Assembly (NCBI GenBank): GCA_023101725.1
Contig: JALJCO010009073.1
Span: 1-64,000 of the forward strand
Direction of reading: 5' to 3'
DNA from: Atherinomorus stipes
Lineage: Eukaryota > Chordata > Actinopteri > Atheriniformes > Atherinidae
Length of the DNA: 64,000 nt
Part shown: positions 34,742-45,506 of the stretch, one piece after another
Layout: each line of letters starts with the position of its first letter
Numbering within the stretch: position 1 is the stretch's first letter
The notes under the pieces: generated by a model
What the model was told of the DNA's origin: nothing
The model's input: the letters and a program-made list of their open reading frames with translations, nothing else
Databases searched by the model: none
Program-made: the position numbers and the translations under genes

Positions 34742-36180
34742 GGTGACGCGTGTGGGAACAGCTGTCTGGGGAATCCTGACGTGACGCGTGTGGGAACAGC
34801 TGTCTGGGGAATCCTGACGTGACGCGTGTGGGAACAGCTGTCTGGGGAATCCCGATGTGACGCGTGTGGGAACAGCTGTCTGGGGAATCCCGACGTGATG
34901 CGTGTGGAAACAGCTGTCTGGGGAATCCCGATGTGACGCGTGTGGGAACAGCTGTCTGGGGAATCCCGACGTGATGCGTGTGGAAACAGCTGTCTGAGGA
35001 ATCCTGACGTGACGCGTGTGGGAACAGCTGTCTGGGGAATCCTGACGTGACGCGTGTGGGAACAGCTGTCTGGGGAATCCTGACCATGACGCATGTGGGA
35101 ACAGCTGTCTGGGGAATCCTGACGTGACGCGTGTGGGAACAGCTGTCTGGGGAATCCTGACGTGACGCGTGTGGGAACAGCTGTCTGGGGAATCCTGACG
35201 TGACGCGTGTGGGAACAGCTGTCTGGGGAATCCCGACGTGACGCGTGTGGAAACAGCTGTCTGGGGAATCCCGACGTGACGCGTGTGGAAACAGCTGTCT
35301 GGGGAATCCCGACGTGACGCGTGTGGAAACAGCTGTCTGGGGAATCCCGACGTGACGCGTGTGGGAACAGCTGTCTGGGGAATCCCGACGTGATGCGTGT
35401 GGAAACAGCTGTCTGGGGAATTCTGACGTGACGCGTGTGGGAACAGCTGTCTGGGGAATCCTGACGTGACGCGTGTGGGAACAGCTGTCTGGGGAATCCT
35501 GACGTGACGCGTGTGGGAACAGCTGTCTGGGGAATCCCGATGTGACGCGTGTGGGAACAGCTGTCTGGGGAATCCTGACGTGACGCGTGTGGGAACAGCT
35601 GTCTGGGGAATCCTGACGTGATGCGTGTGGGAACAGCTGTCTGGGGAATCCTGACGTGACGCGTGTGGGAACAGCTGTCTGGGGAATCCTGACGTGACGC
35701 GTGTGGGAACAGCTGTCTGGGGAATCCTGACGTGACGCGTGTGGGAACAGCTGTCTGGGGAATCCTGACGTGACGCGTGTGGGAACAGCTGTCTGGGGAA
35801 TCCTGACGTGACGCGTGTGGGAACAGCTGTCTGGGGAATCCTGACGTGACGCGTGTGGGAACAGCTGTCTGGGGAATCCTGACGTGATGCGTGTGGGAAC
35901 AGCTGTCTGGGGAATCCCGACGTGATGCGTGTGGGAACAGCTGTCTGGGGAATCCTGACGTGACGCGTGTGGGAACAGCTGTCTGGGGAATCCTGACGTG
36001 ACGCATGTGGGAACAGCTGTCTGGGGAATCCTGACGTGACGCGTGTGGGAACAGCTGTCTGGGGAATCCTGACGTGATGCGTGTGGGAACAGCTGTCTGG
36101 GGAATCCCGACATGATGCGTGTGGGAACAGCTGTCTGGGGAATCCTGACGTGACGCGTGTGGGAACAGCTGTCTGGGGAG
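34742..36180 (+). repeat. 38-bp array B, about 38 copies
   Basis: The unit contains GTGACGCGTGTGGGAACAGC then TGTCTGGGGAATCCTGAC (or CCCGAC). It is CpG-rich and holds TGACGTGA across unit joins plus the palindrome ACAGCTGT. With 38 not divisible by three and no stop in any phase, all three - strand frames stay open for over 500 codons; these are not genes. Confidence 0.97.
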
Positions 36181-36304
36181 CAACAGAAACCACTGGTGGC
36201 CAACGATGAGAATACCCATGAGAAGTCAGAAGTTTGTAGTTCACCCTTCATCCGCTAGGGACCGCAAACCAGAGCAGATCCCCATGTTACAAAGACCAAC
36301 TTCA

Positions 36305-37254
36305 CAGCAGGAATAAACATGTTTACAGCAGATATAAACATGTTTACAGCAGGAATAAACATGTTTACAGCAGGAAGAATCATGTTTACAGCAGGAATAA
36401 ACATGTTTACAGCAGGAAGAATCATGTTTACAGCAGATATAAACATGTTTACAGCAGGAATAAACATTTTTACAGCAGGAAGAATCATGTTTACAGCAGG
36501 AATAAACATGTTTACAGCAGGAAGAATCATGTTTACAGCAGATATAAACATGTTTACAGCAGGAATAAACATTTTAACAGCAAATATAAACATGTTTACA
36601 GCAGGAATAAACATGTTTACAGCAGGAAGAAGCATGTTTACAGCAGAAATAAACATGTTTACAGCAGATATAAACATGTTTACAGCAGGAATAAACATGT
36701 TTACAGCAGGAAGAAGCATGTTTACAGCAGAAATAAACATGTTTACAGCAGATATAAACCTGTTTACAGCAGGAAGAATCATGTTTACAGCAGATATAAA
36801 CATGTTTACAGCAGATATAAACATGTTTACAGGAGATATAAACATGTTTACAGCAGAAATAAACATTTTTACAGCAGAAAAAACATTTTACAGGAGATAT
36901 AAACATGCTTACAGCAGGAATAAACATGTTTACAGCAAGAAGAAGCATGTTTACAGCAGAAATAAACATTTTTACAGCAGAAAAACATTTTACAGCAGAT
37001 ATAAACATGTTTACAGCAAGAAAAATCATGTTTACAGCAGATATAAACATGTTTACTGCAGAAATAAACATGTTTACAGCTGAAATAAACATTTTAGAGC
37101 AGAAATAAACCCGTTTACAGCTGAAATAAACATTTTACAGCAGATATAAACATGTTTACTGCAGAAATAAACATGTTTACAGCTGAAATAAACATTTTAC
37201 AGCAGAAATAAACATGTTTACAGCTGAAATAAACATTTTACAGCAGATATAAAC
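36305..37254 (+). repeat. 21-bp array, left part
   Basis: About 45 units of the form GTTTACAGCAGGAATAAACA plus T. The core GTTTAC joined to AAACAT gives TAAACATGTTTA, a forkhead-type palindrome. Twenty-one is seven codons, so long open frames (MFTAGIN-type repeats) arise without being genes. The same array resumes at 38003 after a MITE. Confidence 0.97.
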
Positions 37255-38002
37255 TAGGGATGCACCGATTGTGAAAATCTGGGCCGATACCGATACCGAT
37301 GTTTAACATAACAACTTGGCCGATGGCCGATGTTTTCTATTTTTATTTATTACTTCCTTTGTGCCACAGAAATTTACAAGTCTTTCAGCTCCTCATCAGT
37401 CTACCTTGAATGAGCACAAATTCAATCAGGCCAATTTATGAAACAGAAACAACCTTTAATGTCACTTTGTGGTTGACATTATTTATAACAAGCTCTTTTC
37501 TGAAAACCTTTCAAAAACCTGGGACTGATAATCCCTAAAAAGAATGCTTTAGTATATTGCCCAACAACATTGAGTGGTTTTAGCCTAATAAACAAAAACA
37601 TACTCAGTGAGATTATTTTCATGGCCCAATAAAAAATATTTATGGAGCATGTACTGCAAACTGCGTAATGCTGATCTTTTTCTGAAATGGTAAAATATTG
37701 GCACACGACCGCCGCCATCTTTGTTTCTCTACTGAGGAAAGTGCGTGGATGCCTTCTACCAGTATCTCCCCCCACCCGCCCAAAAAAGAGGGGGAAAAAG
37801 AGTTTTTCTTAAGCACAGTGTGGATGACACATGTAAATCATTATATATATATAGCCTATATATATATATATATATATATGCTATATAATAATCGGCCACT
37901 GCCATCGGCGAATGTCATTTTTATTGGCCGAAGGCCGATGGCAGTTAACGAGGCAAACATCGGCCGATACCGATGTCCAGCCGATGCATCGGTGCATCCC
38001 TA
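37255..38002. mobile_element. hAT-type MITE inserted in the 21-bp array
   Basis: Ends are TAGGGATGCACCGAT and its perfect inverse ATCGGTGCATCCCTA. The 8-bp target duplication is ATATAAAC (37247-37254) and ATATAAAT (38003-38010). 748 bp with a TA run at about 37838-37880. No transposase frame. Confidence 0.9.
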
Positions 38003-38456
38003 ATATAAATATGTTTACAGCAGGAAAAAGCATGTTTACAGCAGATATAAACATGTTTACTGCAGAAATAAACATGTTTACAGCTGAAATAAACATTTTA
38101 CAGCAGAAATAAACCCGTTTACAGCTGAAATAAACATTTTACAGCAGATATAGACATGTTTACTGCAGAAATAAACATGTTTACAGCTGAAATAAACATT
38201 TTACAGCAGAAATAAACATTTTACAGCAGATATAAACATGTTTACAGCAGGAAAAAGCATGTTTACAGCAGATATAAACATGTTTACAGCAGAAATAAAC
38301 ATGTTTACAGCTGAAATAAACATTTTACAGCAGATATAAACATGTTTTCTGCAGAAATAAACATTTTACAGCAGTAATAAACATTTTACAGCAGATATAA
38401 ACATGTTTACAGCAGGAAAAAGCATGTTTACAGCAGACATAAACATGTTTACTGCA
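38003..38456 (+). repeat. 21-bp array, right part
   Basis: About 21 more units. The multi-unit pattern with CAGCTGAAATAAACATTTTA is shared with 37070-37250, so the MITE split one array. It ends about 375 bp before the aldh1a3 start codon. Confidence 0.95.
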
Positions 38457-38589
38457 ATACCATCTTTACCACTAGATGTCAGTAATTTTTACAGACTGTA
38501 CCTTTATGTAATTTCGTCTTTTTTATTTTTTAGAGGGTGATGAGATATTTTGACTAGAAATTAGAAAATGTTCTTGCTAAGATTTGACT

Positions 38590-38832
38590 TTTGCCGTGGA
38601 GGACGGGTCTGCAGGTGGGGGGGGGGGGGTGTCCTGGATGGAGGACGGGTCTGGAGGGTGGTGGTGGGGGGGGGGGGGGGGGGGGGGGGGTCCTGGATGG
38701 AGGACGGGTCTGCAGGTGTTCCTGCGTTCTTGGGGGGCGGAGCTGGTGAAAAGGGAGGAACTTGTTGCGGATATTAAAGCTGGGGGAGCCGGTTCTGGGG
38801 AGACGGAGCAGCCCGGACCGGCGGGTGTCAGC
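38590..38832 (+). promoter_or_regulatory. aldh1a3 5' flank, G-rich, GC box
   Basis: Three copies of GGAGGACGGGTCTG (about 38598, 38640, 38698) alternate with runs of 13 and 25 G (38617-38629 and 38666-38690). A GC box GGGGCGGAGC is at about 38734-38743, some 90 bp before the ATG. No TATA box is clear. Promoter function is inferred from position; the transcription start was not located. Confidence 0.4.
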
Positions 38833-38924
38833 ATGGCCCAGGGGGGACCTCGGAGAACGGGTTGGAAGAACGGACCCGCGCCTTCCCGCAGCCGGTCCAG
38901 GTCCAGCACATCAGAAACACCAAG
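38833..38924 (+). CDS. aldh1a3: aldh1a3-like exon 1 (start codon; one base out of frame)
   Basis: Retinaldehyde dehydrogenase oxidises retinal to retinoic acid with NAD+ in the cytosol as a tetramer. Exons 1-6 in the window encode about 220 residues: the N-terminal arm and the first half of the NAD-binding domain. The catalytic Cys and general-base Glu lie in exons beyond the edge. Here the ATG at 38833 and the conserved end EERTRAFPQPVQVQHIRNTK are in different frames. A G6 run at 38841-38846 one base longer would join them and give an arm of 31 residues, normal for the family. The donor is AAG|GTCAGA. ALDH1A3 is preferred over 1A1/1A2 because of exon 3 and 4 wording ([27 protein letters not shown]). 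Confidence 0.75.
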
Positions 38925-39019
38925 GTCAGAACCGATCCTGGACCTGCTGAGTCCGGATTCTCCGAACATCCGCAATCAGCTGAAATATCTCCAAAGTGTC
39001 ACGTGCGCGTTCTCCGCAG

Positions 39020-39124
39020 GTTTTCATCAACAACGAGTGGCGCGCGGCCATCAGGGGACACACGTTCCCGACATTCAACCCTGCGACAGGTGCGAAGCTG
39101 TGTGACGTGGAGGCGGCGGGCAGA
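39020..39124 (+). CDS. aldh1a3: aldh1a3-like exon 2
   Basis: 105 nt, phase 0 at both ends, acceptor TCTCCGCAG, donor AGA|GTAAGG. It encodes 35 residues with VFINNEW and FPTFNPATGAKLCDVEAAG, the ALDH N-terminal strand and the conserved NPATG. Intron 1 is only 95 bp. Confidence 0.92.
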
Positions 39125-39135
39125 GTAAGGAGACG

Positions 39136-39627
39136 CAGCTGGGTCTGACGGGTCTGGGTCTGACGGGTCTGGGTCTGACGGGTCTGGATCCGACGGATCT
39201 GGGTCTGACGGGTCGGGATCTGACGGGTCTGGGTCTGACGGGTCTGGGTCTGACGGATCTTGGTCTGACGCAGCTGGGTCTGACGGATCTGGATCTGACG
39301 GGTCTGGGTCTGACGGATCTGGGTCTGACGGGTCTGGGTCTGACGGGTCGGGATCTGACGGATCTGGGTCTGACGGGTCTGGGTCTGACGGGTCGGGATC
39401 TGACGGATCTGGGTCTGACGGATCTGGGTCTGACGGGTCTGGATCTGACGGATCTGGGTCTGACGGATCTGGGTCTGACGGGTCTGGGTCTGACGGGTCT
39501 GAATCCGACGGGTCTGGATCTGACGGGTCTGGGTCTGACGGATCTGGGTCTGACGGGTCTGGGTCTGACGGATCTGGGTCTGACGCACCTGGGTCTGACG
39601 GATCTGGGTCTGACGGGTCTGGATCTC
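39136..39627 (+). repeat. 15-bp array in aldh1a3 intron 2
   Basis: About 33 units of GGGTCTGACGGATCT or GGGTCTGACGGGTCT. It fills most of the 584-bp intron. The unit is five codons, so long open frames on the - strand are artefacts. Confidence 0.97.
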
Positions 39628-39708
39628 ATGACTGTTTGAAACCTGATCTGCAGCGCGTGCGCCGCAGTGTGGCTTTAGCGCTTGTCTCCGGTTCCTCTGT
39701 CCCCCCAG

Positions 39709-39849
39709 GAGGACGTGGATGAGGCGGTGGAAGCAGCCAGAGCGGCCGTCCAGAGGAGCGCTCCGTGGCGGAGGATGGACGCGTCCAGCCGGGGGAGGCT
39801 GCTGCACCAGCTGGCCGACCTGATGGAGCGGGACCGGCTCCTGCTGGCG
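39709..39849 (+). CDS. aldh1a3: aldh1a3-like exon 3
   Basis: 141 nt, phase 0, acceptor TCCCCCCAG, donor GCG|GTAAGC. It encodes [13 protein letters not shown], then [20 protein letters not shown] and MERDR, the helical segment before the first Rossmann strands. The [10 protein letters not shown] wording favours the 1A3 paralogue. Confidence 0.95.
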
Positions 39850-39861
39850 GTAAGCCACCAG

Positions 39862-41582
39862 GACACACAGGGACAGGCACCGGGACAGACACAGGGACAG
39901 AGGCCGGGACAGGCACCGGGACAGACAACGGGACAGGCACAGGGACAGAGACCAGGACAGAGACTGGGACAGGCACCGGGTCAAACGCCAGGACGGAGAC
40001 AGGGAAAGAGACCAGGACAGAGACTGGGACAGGCAGCAGGACAGACACCGGGACAGTCACCAGGACAGGCACTGGGACATACACCGGGACAGACACAGGG
40101 ACAGAGACCAGGACGGAGACTGGGACAGGCAGCAGGACAGACACCAGGACAGAGACCGTGACATACACCGGGACAGTCACCAGGACAGGCACTGGGACAG
40201 GCACCGGGACAGACAACGGGACAGGGACAGAGACCAGGACAGAGACTGGGACAGGCAGCGGGACAGACGCCAGGACAGAGACCGTGACAGAGACCGGGAC
40301 AGGCACCGGGACAGACACAGGGACAGGCACAGGGACAGACAAGGGGACAGACACAGGGACAGAGACCAGGACAGGCACCGGGACAGACACAGGGACAGAG
40401 ACCAGGACAGACACCGGGACAGACAAAGGCACAGACACCGGGACATACACAGGGACAGTCACCAGGACAGGCACCGGGACATACACCGGGACAGTCACCA
40501 GGACAGAGACCGGGACAGGCACCGGGACAGACCACGGGACAGACACCAGGACATACACAGGGACAGTCACCAGGACAGGCACCGGGACAGACACAGGGAC
40601 AGGCACGGGGACAGACACAGGGACAGAGACCAGGACAGGCACCAGGACAGACACCGGGACATACACAGGGACAGACACCGGGACAGGCACAGGGACAGAG
40701 ACCAGGACAGACACCGGGACAGGCACAGGGACAGACCAGGACAGACACCGGGACATACACAGGGACAGAGACCAGGACAGACACCGGGACAGGCACAGGG
40801 ACAGAGACCAGGACAGACACCGGGACATACACAGGGACAGTCACCAGGACAGGCACCGGGACATACACAGGGACAGAGACCAGGACAGAGACTGGGACAG
40901 GCAGCGGGACAGACGCCAGGACAGAGACCGTGACAGAAACCGGGACAGGCACCGGAGCAGACACAGGGACAGAGACCAGGACAGACACCGGGACAGACAC
41001 AGGGACAGGCACCGGGACAGACAACGGGACAGACACAGGGACAGACAACGGGACAGACAACGGGACAGACACCAGGACAGGCACCGGGACGGACACCAGG
41101 ACAGGCACTGGGACAGGCACCGGGACAGACAACGGGACAAACACCAGGACATACACAGGGACAGACACCGGGACAGTCACCAGGACAGAGACCAGGACAG
41201 ACACCGGGACAGGCACCAGGACAGACACCGGGACAGTCACCAGGACAGAGACCGGGACAGACACCGGGACAGACACTGGGACAGGCACCAGGACAGGCAC
41301 CGGGACAGTCACCAGGACAGAGACCGGGACAGACACTAGGACAGAGACCGGGACAGACACTGGGACAGGCACCAGGACAGACACTGGGGCAGAGACCGGG
41401 ACAGACACTGGGACAGGCACCAGACAGGCACCGGGACAGAGACTGGGACAGACACTGGGACAGAGACCGGGACCGACACTGGGACAGGCACCAGGACAGA
41501 CACTGGGACAGAGACCGGGACAGACACTGGGACAGAGACCGGGACCGACACTGGGACAGGCACCAGGACAGGCACCGGGACA
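39862..41582 (+). repeat. 12-bp array in aldh1a3 intron 3
   Basis: About 143 units of the form ACCGGGACAGAC, ACAGGGACAGAG, ACCAGGACAGTC and similar. It starts 12 nt after the exon 3 splice donor. The unit is four codons, so open frames in several frames on both strands (up to 536 codons) are artefacts. Confidence 0.97.
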
Positions 41583-42024
41583 TGAGCTCACATCTCAGCT
41601 CCTCTGGATCTGATAGGTGATTGTCTTTAATCTGAGGACGGTGTCCCTGTTTTGTCCTTTAGTCGTGTAGCAACTGATGACATCACGGAGGTTGTAATCA
41701 GATTAATCAGCTGCGATCCTCATTAGCATCAGTTTAGATTCTTTTCAGTTCTTTGTATGTCAAAATCTAAACTCTGTTTACAAGTTTGATTTCCACAGAA
41801 TTTCATTTTTGTTTAATCAAAGAAAAACGTTTAACAAAACAGTTGTACAGAAAAAAGGAAACATGAAGTAAAATCTGGGAGGACAAAAAGAAAACGGACA
41901 TAACGGTGGGAATGTACAGTAGTTGCTAATATAACCAGAACGCAAGAAAGTAGGATTACTAGTACTAATGATAATAATTATAATGTAGAAAGTAACCATA
42001 TAAGGATCAAATTTTGATTTCAAA
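41583..42024. other. intron 3, no recognised feature
   Basis: Ordinary AT-rich intron sequence; no repeat family or conserved element recognised. Confidence 0.4.
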
Positions 42025-42025
42025 G

Positions 42026-42058
<33 letters not shown>

Positions 42059-42077
42059 GGGGGGGGGGGGGGGGGGG
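42025..42077 (+). repeat. TG microsatellite running into G22
   Basis: A TG run of about 14 units is followed by G5-like and then 22 G (42056-42077). Confidence 0.95.
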
Positions 42078-42207
42078 CATTATTTATAAGCTTGGCAGCG
42101 GCTGAACTCTTTCAGATAAACGTAACAAAATAAATTGATGAGGAACTTCTAATTTAAGCATTACAATAATGCCAAAATGCTGCCTGATAACCAAGTTCAG
42201 GTTCCTG

Positions 42208-45200
42208 CCTCCGGTCCTGGACTTCCTGACCAGCTCCGGTCCTGGACTTCCTGACCAGCTCCGGTCCTGGACTTCCTGACCAGCTACGGTCCTGGACTTC
42301 CTGACCAGCTTCGGTCCTGGACTTCCTGACCAGCTCCGGTACTGGACTCCCTGACCAGCTCCGGTACTGGACTTCCTGACCAGCTCCGGTCCTGGACTTC
42401 CTGACCAGCTTCGGTCCTGGACTTCCTGACCAGCTCCGGTACTGGACTTCCTGACCAGCTCCGGTACTGGACTTCCTGACCAGCTTCGGTCCTGGACTTC
42501 CTGACCAGCTCTGGTACTGGACTCCCTGACCAGCTCCGGTACTGGACGTCCTGACCAGCTCTGGTACTGGACTCCCTGACCAGCTCCGGTACTGGACTTC
42601 CTGACCAGCTCCGGTCCTGGACTTCCTGACCAGCTTCGGTCCTGGACTTCCTGACCACCTCCGGTCCTGGACTTCCTGACCAGCTTCGGTACTGGACTTC
42701 CTGACCAGCTCCGGTCCTGGACTTCCTGACCAGCTCCGGTCCTGGACTTCCTGACCAGCTCCGGTCCTGGACTCCCTGACCAGCTCCGGTACTGGACTTC
42801 CTGACCAGCTTCGGTACTGGACTTCCTGACCAGCTCCGGTCCTGGACTTCCTGACCAGCTCCGGTACTGGACTCCCTGACCAGCTTCGGTGCTGGACTTC
42901 CTGACCAGCTCTGGTACTGGCTTCCTGCCGCTTCGGTCCTGGACTTCCTGCCAGCTTGGTACTGGCTCCTGCCAGCTACGGTACTGGACTTCCTGCCAGC
43001 TATGGTACTGGACTTCCTGCCAGCTCTGGTACTGGACTTCCTGCCAGCTCCGGTCCTGGACTACCTGACCAGCTTCAGTCCTGGCTTCCTGCCAGCTCTG
43101 GTACTGGACTTCCTGACCAGCTTCGCTGGACTCTTGACCAGTTTCTGGTCTGGCTTCCTGCCAGCTCCGGTACTGGCTTCCTGCCAGCTCTGGTACTGGC
43201 TTCCTGCCGCTCCGGTCCTGGACTACCTGCCAGCTCTGGTACTGGACTTCCTGCCAGCTCTGGTACTGGACTCTTGCCAGCTTCGGTCCTGGCTTCCTGC
43301 CAGCTCCGGTACTGGCTCCCTGACCAGCCCGGTACTGGCTCCTGACGCTCGGTCCTGGACTCTGACAGCTTCGGTCCTGGACTTCCTGCCAGCTCCGGTC
43401 CTGGACTCCTGCCGCTCCGGTCCTGGACTCCTGACCAGCTCTGGTCTGGACTCCCTGCCAGCTCCGGTACTGGACTTCCTGCCAGCTCTGGTCTGGCTTC
43501 CTGCCGCTCCGGTACTGGACTTCCTGCCAGCTCTGGTCTGGACTTCCTGCCAGCTACGGTACTGGACGTCCGCCAGCTCTGGTACTGGCTCCTGCCGCTC
43601 CGGTACTGGACTCTGCCAGCTCCGGTCTGGACTTCCTGCCAGCTTCGGTCCTGGCTTCCTGACCAGCTCTGGTACTGGACCCCTGCCAGCTCCGGTACTG
43701 GACGTCTGCCAGCTCTGGTCTGGACTCCCGCCAGCTCCGGTATGGACTTCCTGCCAGCTCCGGTCCTGGACTTCCTGCCAGCTTCGGTCCTGGACTTCCT
43801 GCCACCTCCCGGTCCTGGACTTCCTGCCGCTCCGGTCCTGGCTTCCTGGCCAGCTACGGTCCTGGCTTCCTGCCGCTCCGGTCCTGGACTTCCTGCCGCT
43901 CCGGTCCTGGCTCCCTGCCGCTCCGGTCTGGCTTCCTGACCAGCTCGGTACTGGCTCCTGCCAGCTCCGGTCCTGGACTCCTGCCAGCTCGGTCTGGCTC
44001 CCTGCCAGCTTCGGTGCTGGACTTCCTGCCAGCTCCGGTCCTGGACTCCTGCCAGCTCCGGTCCTGGACTCCTGCCAGCTCGGTCCTGGACTTCCTGCCA
44101 GCTACGGCACTGGCTTCCTGCCAGCTCTGGTACTGGCTTCCTGCCAGCTTCGGTCCTGGACTTCCTGCCAGCTCTGGTCTGGCTTCCTGCCAGCTACGGT
44201 CTGGCTTCCTGACCAGCTTGGTACTGGCTTCCTGCCAGCTCTGGTACTGGACTTCCTGCCGCTCGGTCCTGGCTCCTGACCAGTCAGTCCTGGCTTCCTG
44301 CCAGCTCTGGTACTGGCTTCCTGCCGCTTCGGTCCTGGACTTTTGCCAGCTTTCTGGTACTGGCTTCCTGCCAGCTCCGGTACTGGACTTCCTGCCGCTC
44401 TGGTCTGGCTTCCTGCCAGCTCCGGTCCTGGACTACCTGCCAGCTCTGGTCTGGCTTCCTGCCAGCTCTGGTACTGGACTTCTTGACCAGCTCGGTCCTG
44501 GACTTCCTGCCAGCTCCGGTACTGGACTCCCTGACCAGCTCCGGTACTGGACTTCCTGCCAGCTCCGGTCCTGGACTTCCTGCCAGCTTCGGTCCTGGCT
44601 TCCTGCCAGCTCCGGTCCTGGACTTCGACCAGCTCCGGTCCTGGACTTCCTGCCAGCTCTGGTACTGGACTTCCTGCCGCTCCGGTCCTGGCTTCCTGAC
44701 CAGCTCCGGTACTGGACTTCCGCCAGCTCTGGTACTGGACTCCTGACCGCTCCGGTACTGGACTTCCTGCCAGCTCTGGTACTGGACTTCCTGACAGCTA
44801 CGGTACTGGACGTCCTGACCGCTCTGGTACTGGACTCCCTGCCAGCTCCGGTACTGGACTTCCTGCCAGCTCCGGTACTGGACTTCCTGACCAGCTTCGG
44901 TCCTGGCTTCCTGCCGCTCTGGTACTGGACTCCCTGCCGCTCCGGTCTGGACGTCCTGCCGCTCTGCTCTGGACTCCCTGCCAGCTCCGGTACTGGACTT
45001 CCGCCAGCTCCGGTCCTGGACTTCCTGCCAGCTTCGGTCCTGGACTTCCTGACCACCTCCGGTCCTGGCTTCCTGACCAGCTCGGTACTGGACTCCTGCC
45101 AGCTCCGGTCCTGGACTTCCGACCAGCTCCGGTCCTGGACTTCCTGACCAGCTCCGGTCCTGGACTCCCTGACCAGCTCCGGTCCTGGACTTCCTGACCA

Positions 45201-45506
45201 GCTCCGGTACTGGACTCCCTGACCAGCTTCGGTACTGGACTTCCTGACCAGCTCCGGTCCTGGACTTCCTGACCAGCTCCGGTCCTGGACTTCCTGACCA
45301 GCTCCGGTCCTGGACTTCCTGACCAGCTCCGGTACTGGACTTCCTGACCAGCTCCGGTCCTGGACTTCCTGACCAGCTCCGGTCCTGGACTCCCTGACCA
45401 GCTCCGGTCCTGGACTTCCTGACCAGCTTCGGTCCTGGACTTCCTGACCAGCTCCGGTCCTGGACTTCCTGACCAGCTCCGGTCCTGGACTTCCTGACCA
45501 GCTTCG
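42208..45506 (+). repeat. 25-bp array in aldh1a3 intron 3
   Basis: The unit is CAGCTCCGGTCCTGGACTTC then CTGAC, with TCC/TAC and TTC/TCC variants, about 130 copies. From 42208 to about 42910 and from about 45130 to 45506 units are an exact 25 bp. In between, most units have lost single A residues (CTGACC to CTGCC, GGACTT to GGCTT, CCAGC to CCGC). Open frames here are artefacts. Confidence 0.96.

Noticed and set aside
36255..37108. MFTAGIN/MFIPAVN repeat proteins
   Set aside because: Produced by the 21-bp period; no start context, splice sites or conserved ends.
38833..38924. aldh1a2 rather than aldh1a3
   Set aside because: Exon 3, 4 and 6 wording ([28 protein letters not shown]) is closer to 1A3 as I remember the families; a tree with later exons would settle it.
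39626..41613. Several open frames of 200-536 codons on both strands
   Set aside because: The 12-bp unit is a multiple of three, so any stop-free phase stays open for the whole array; the real coding part is only exon 3.
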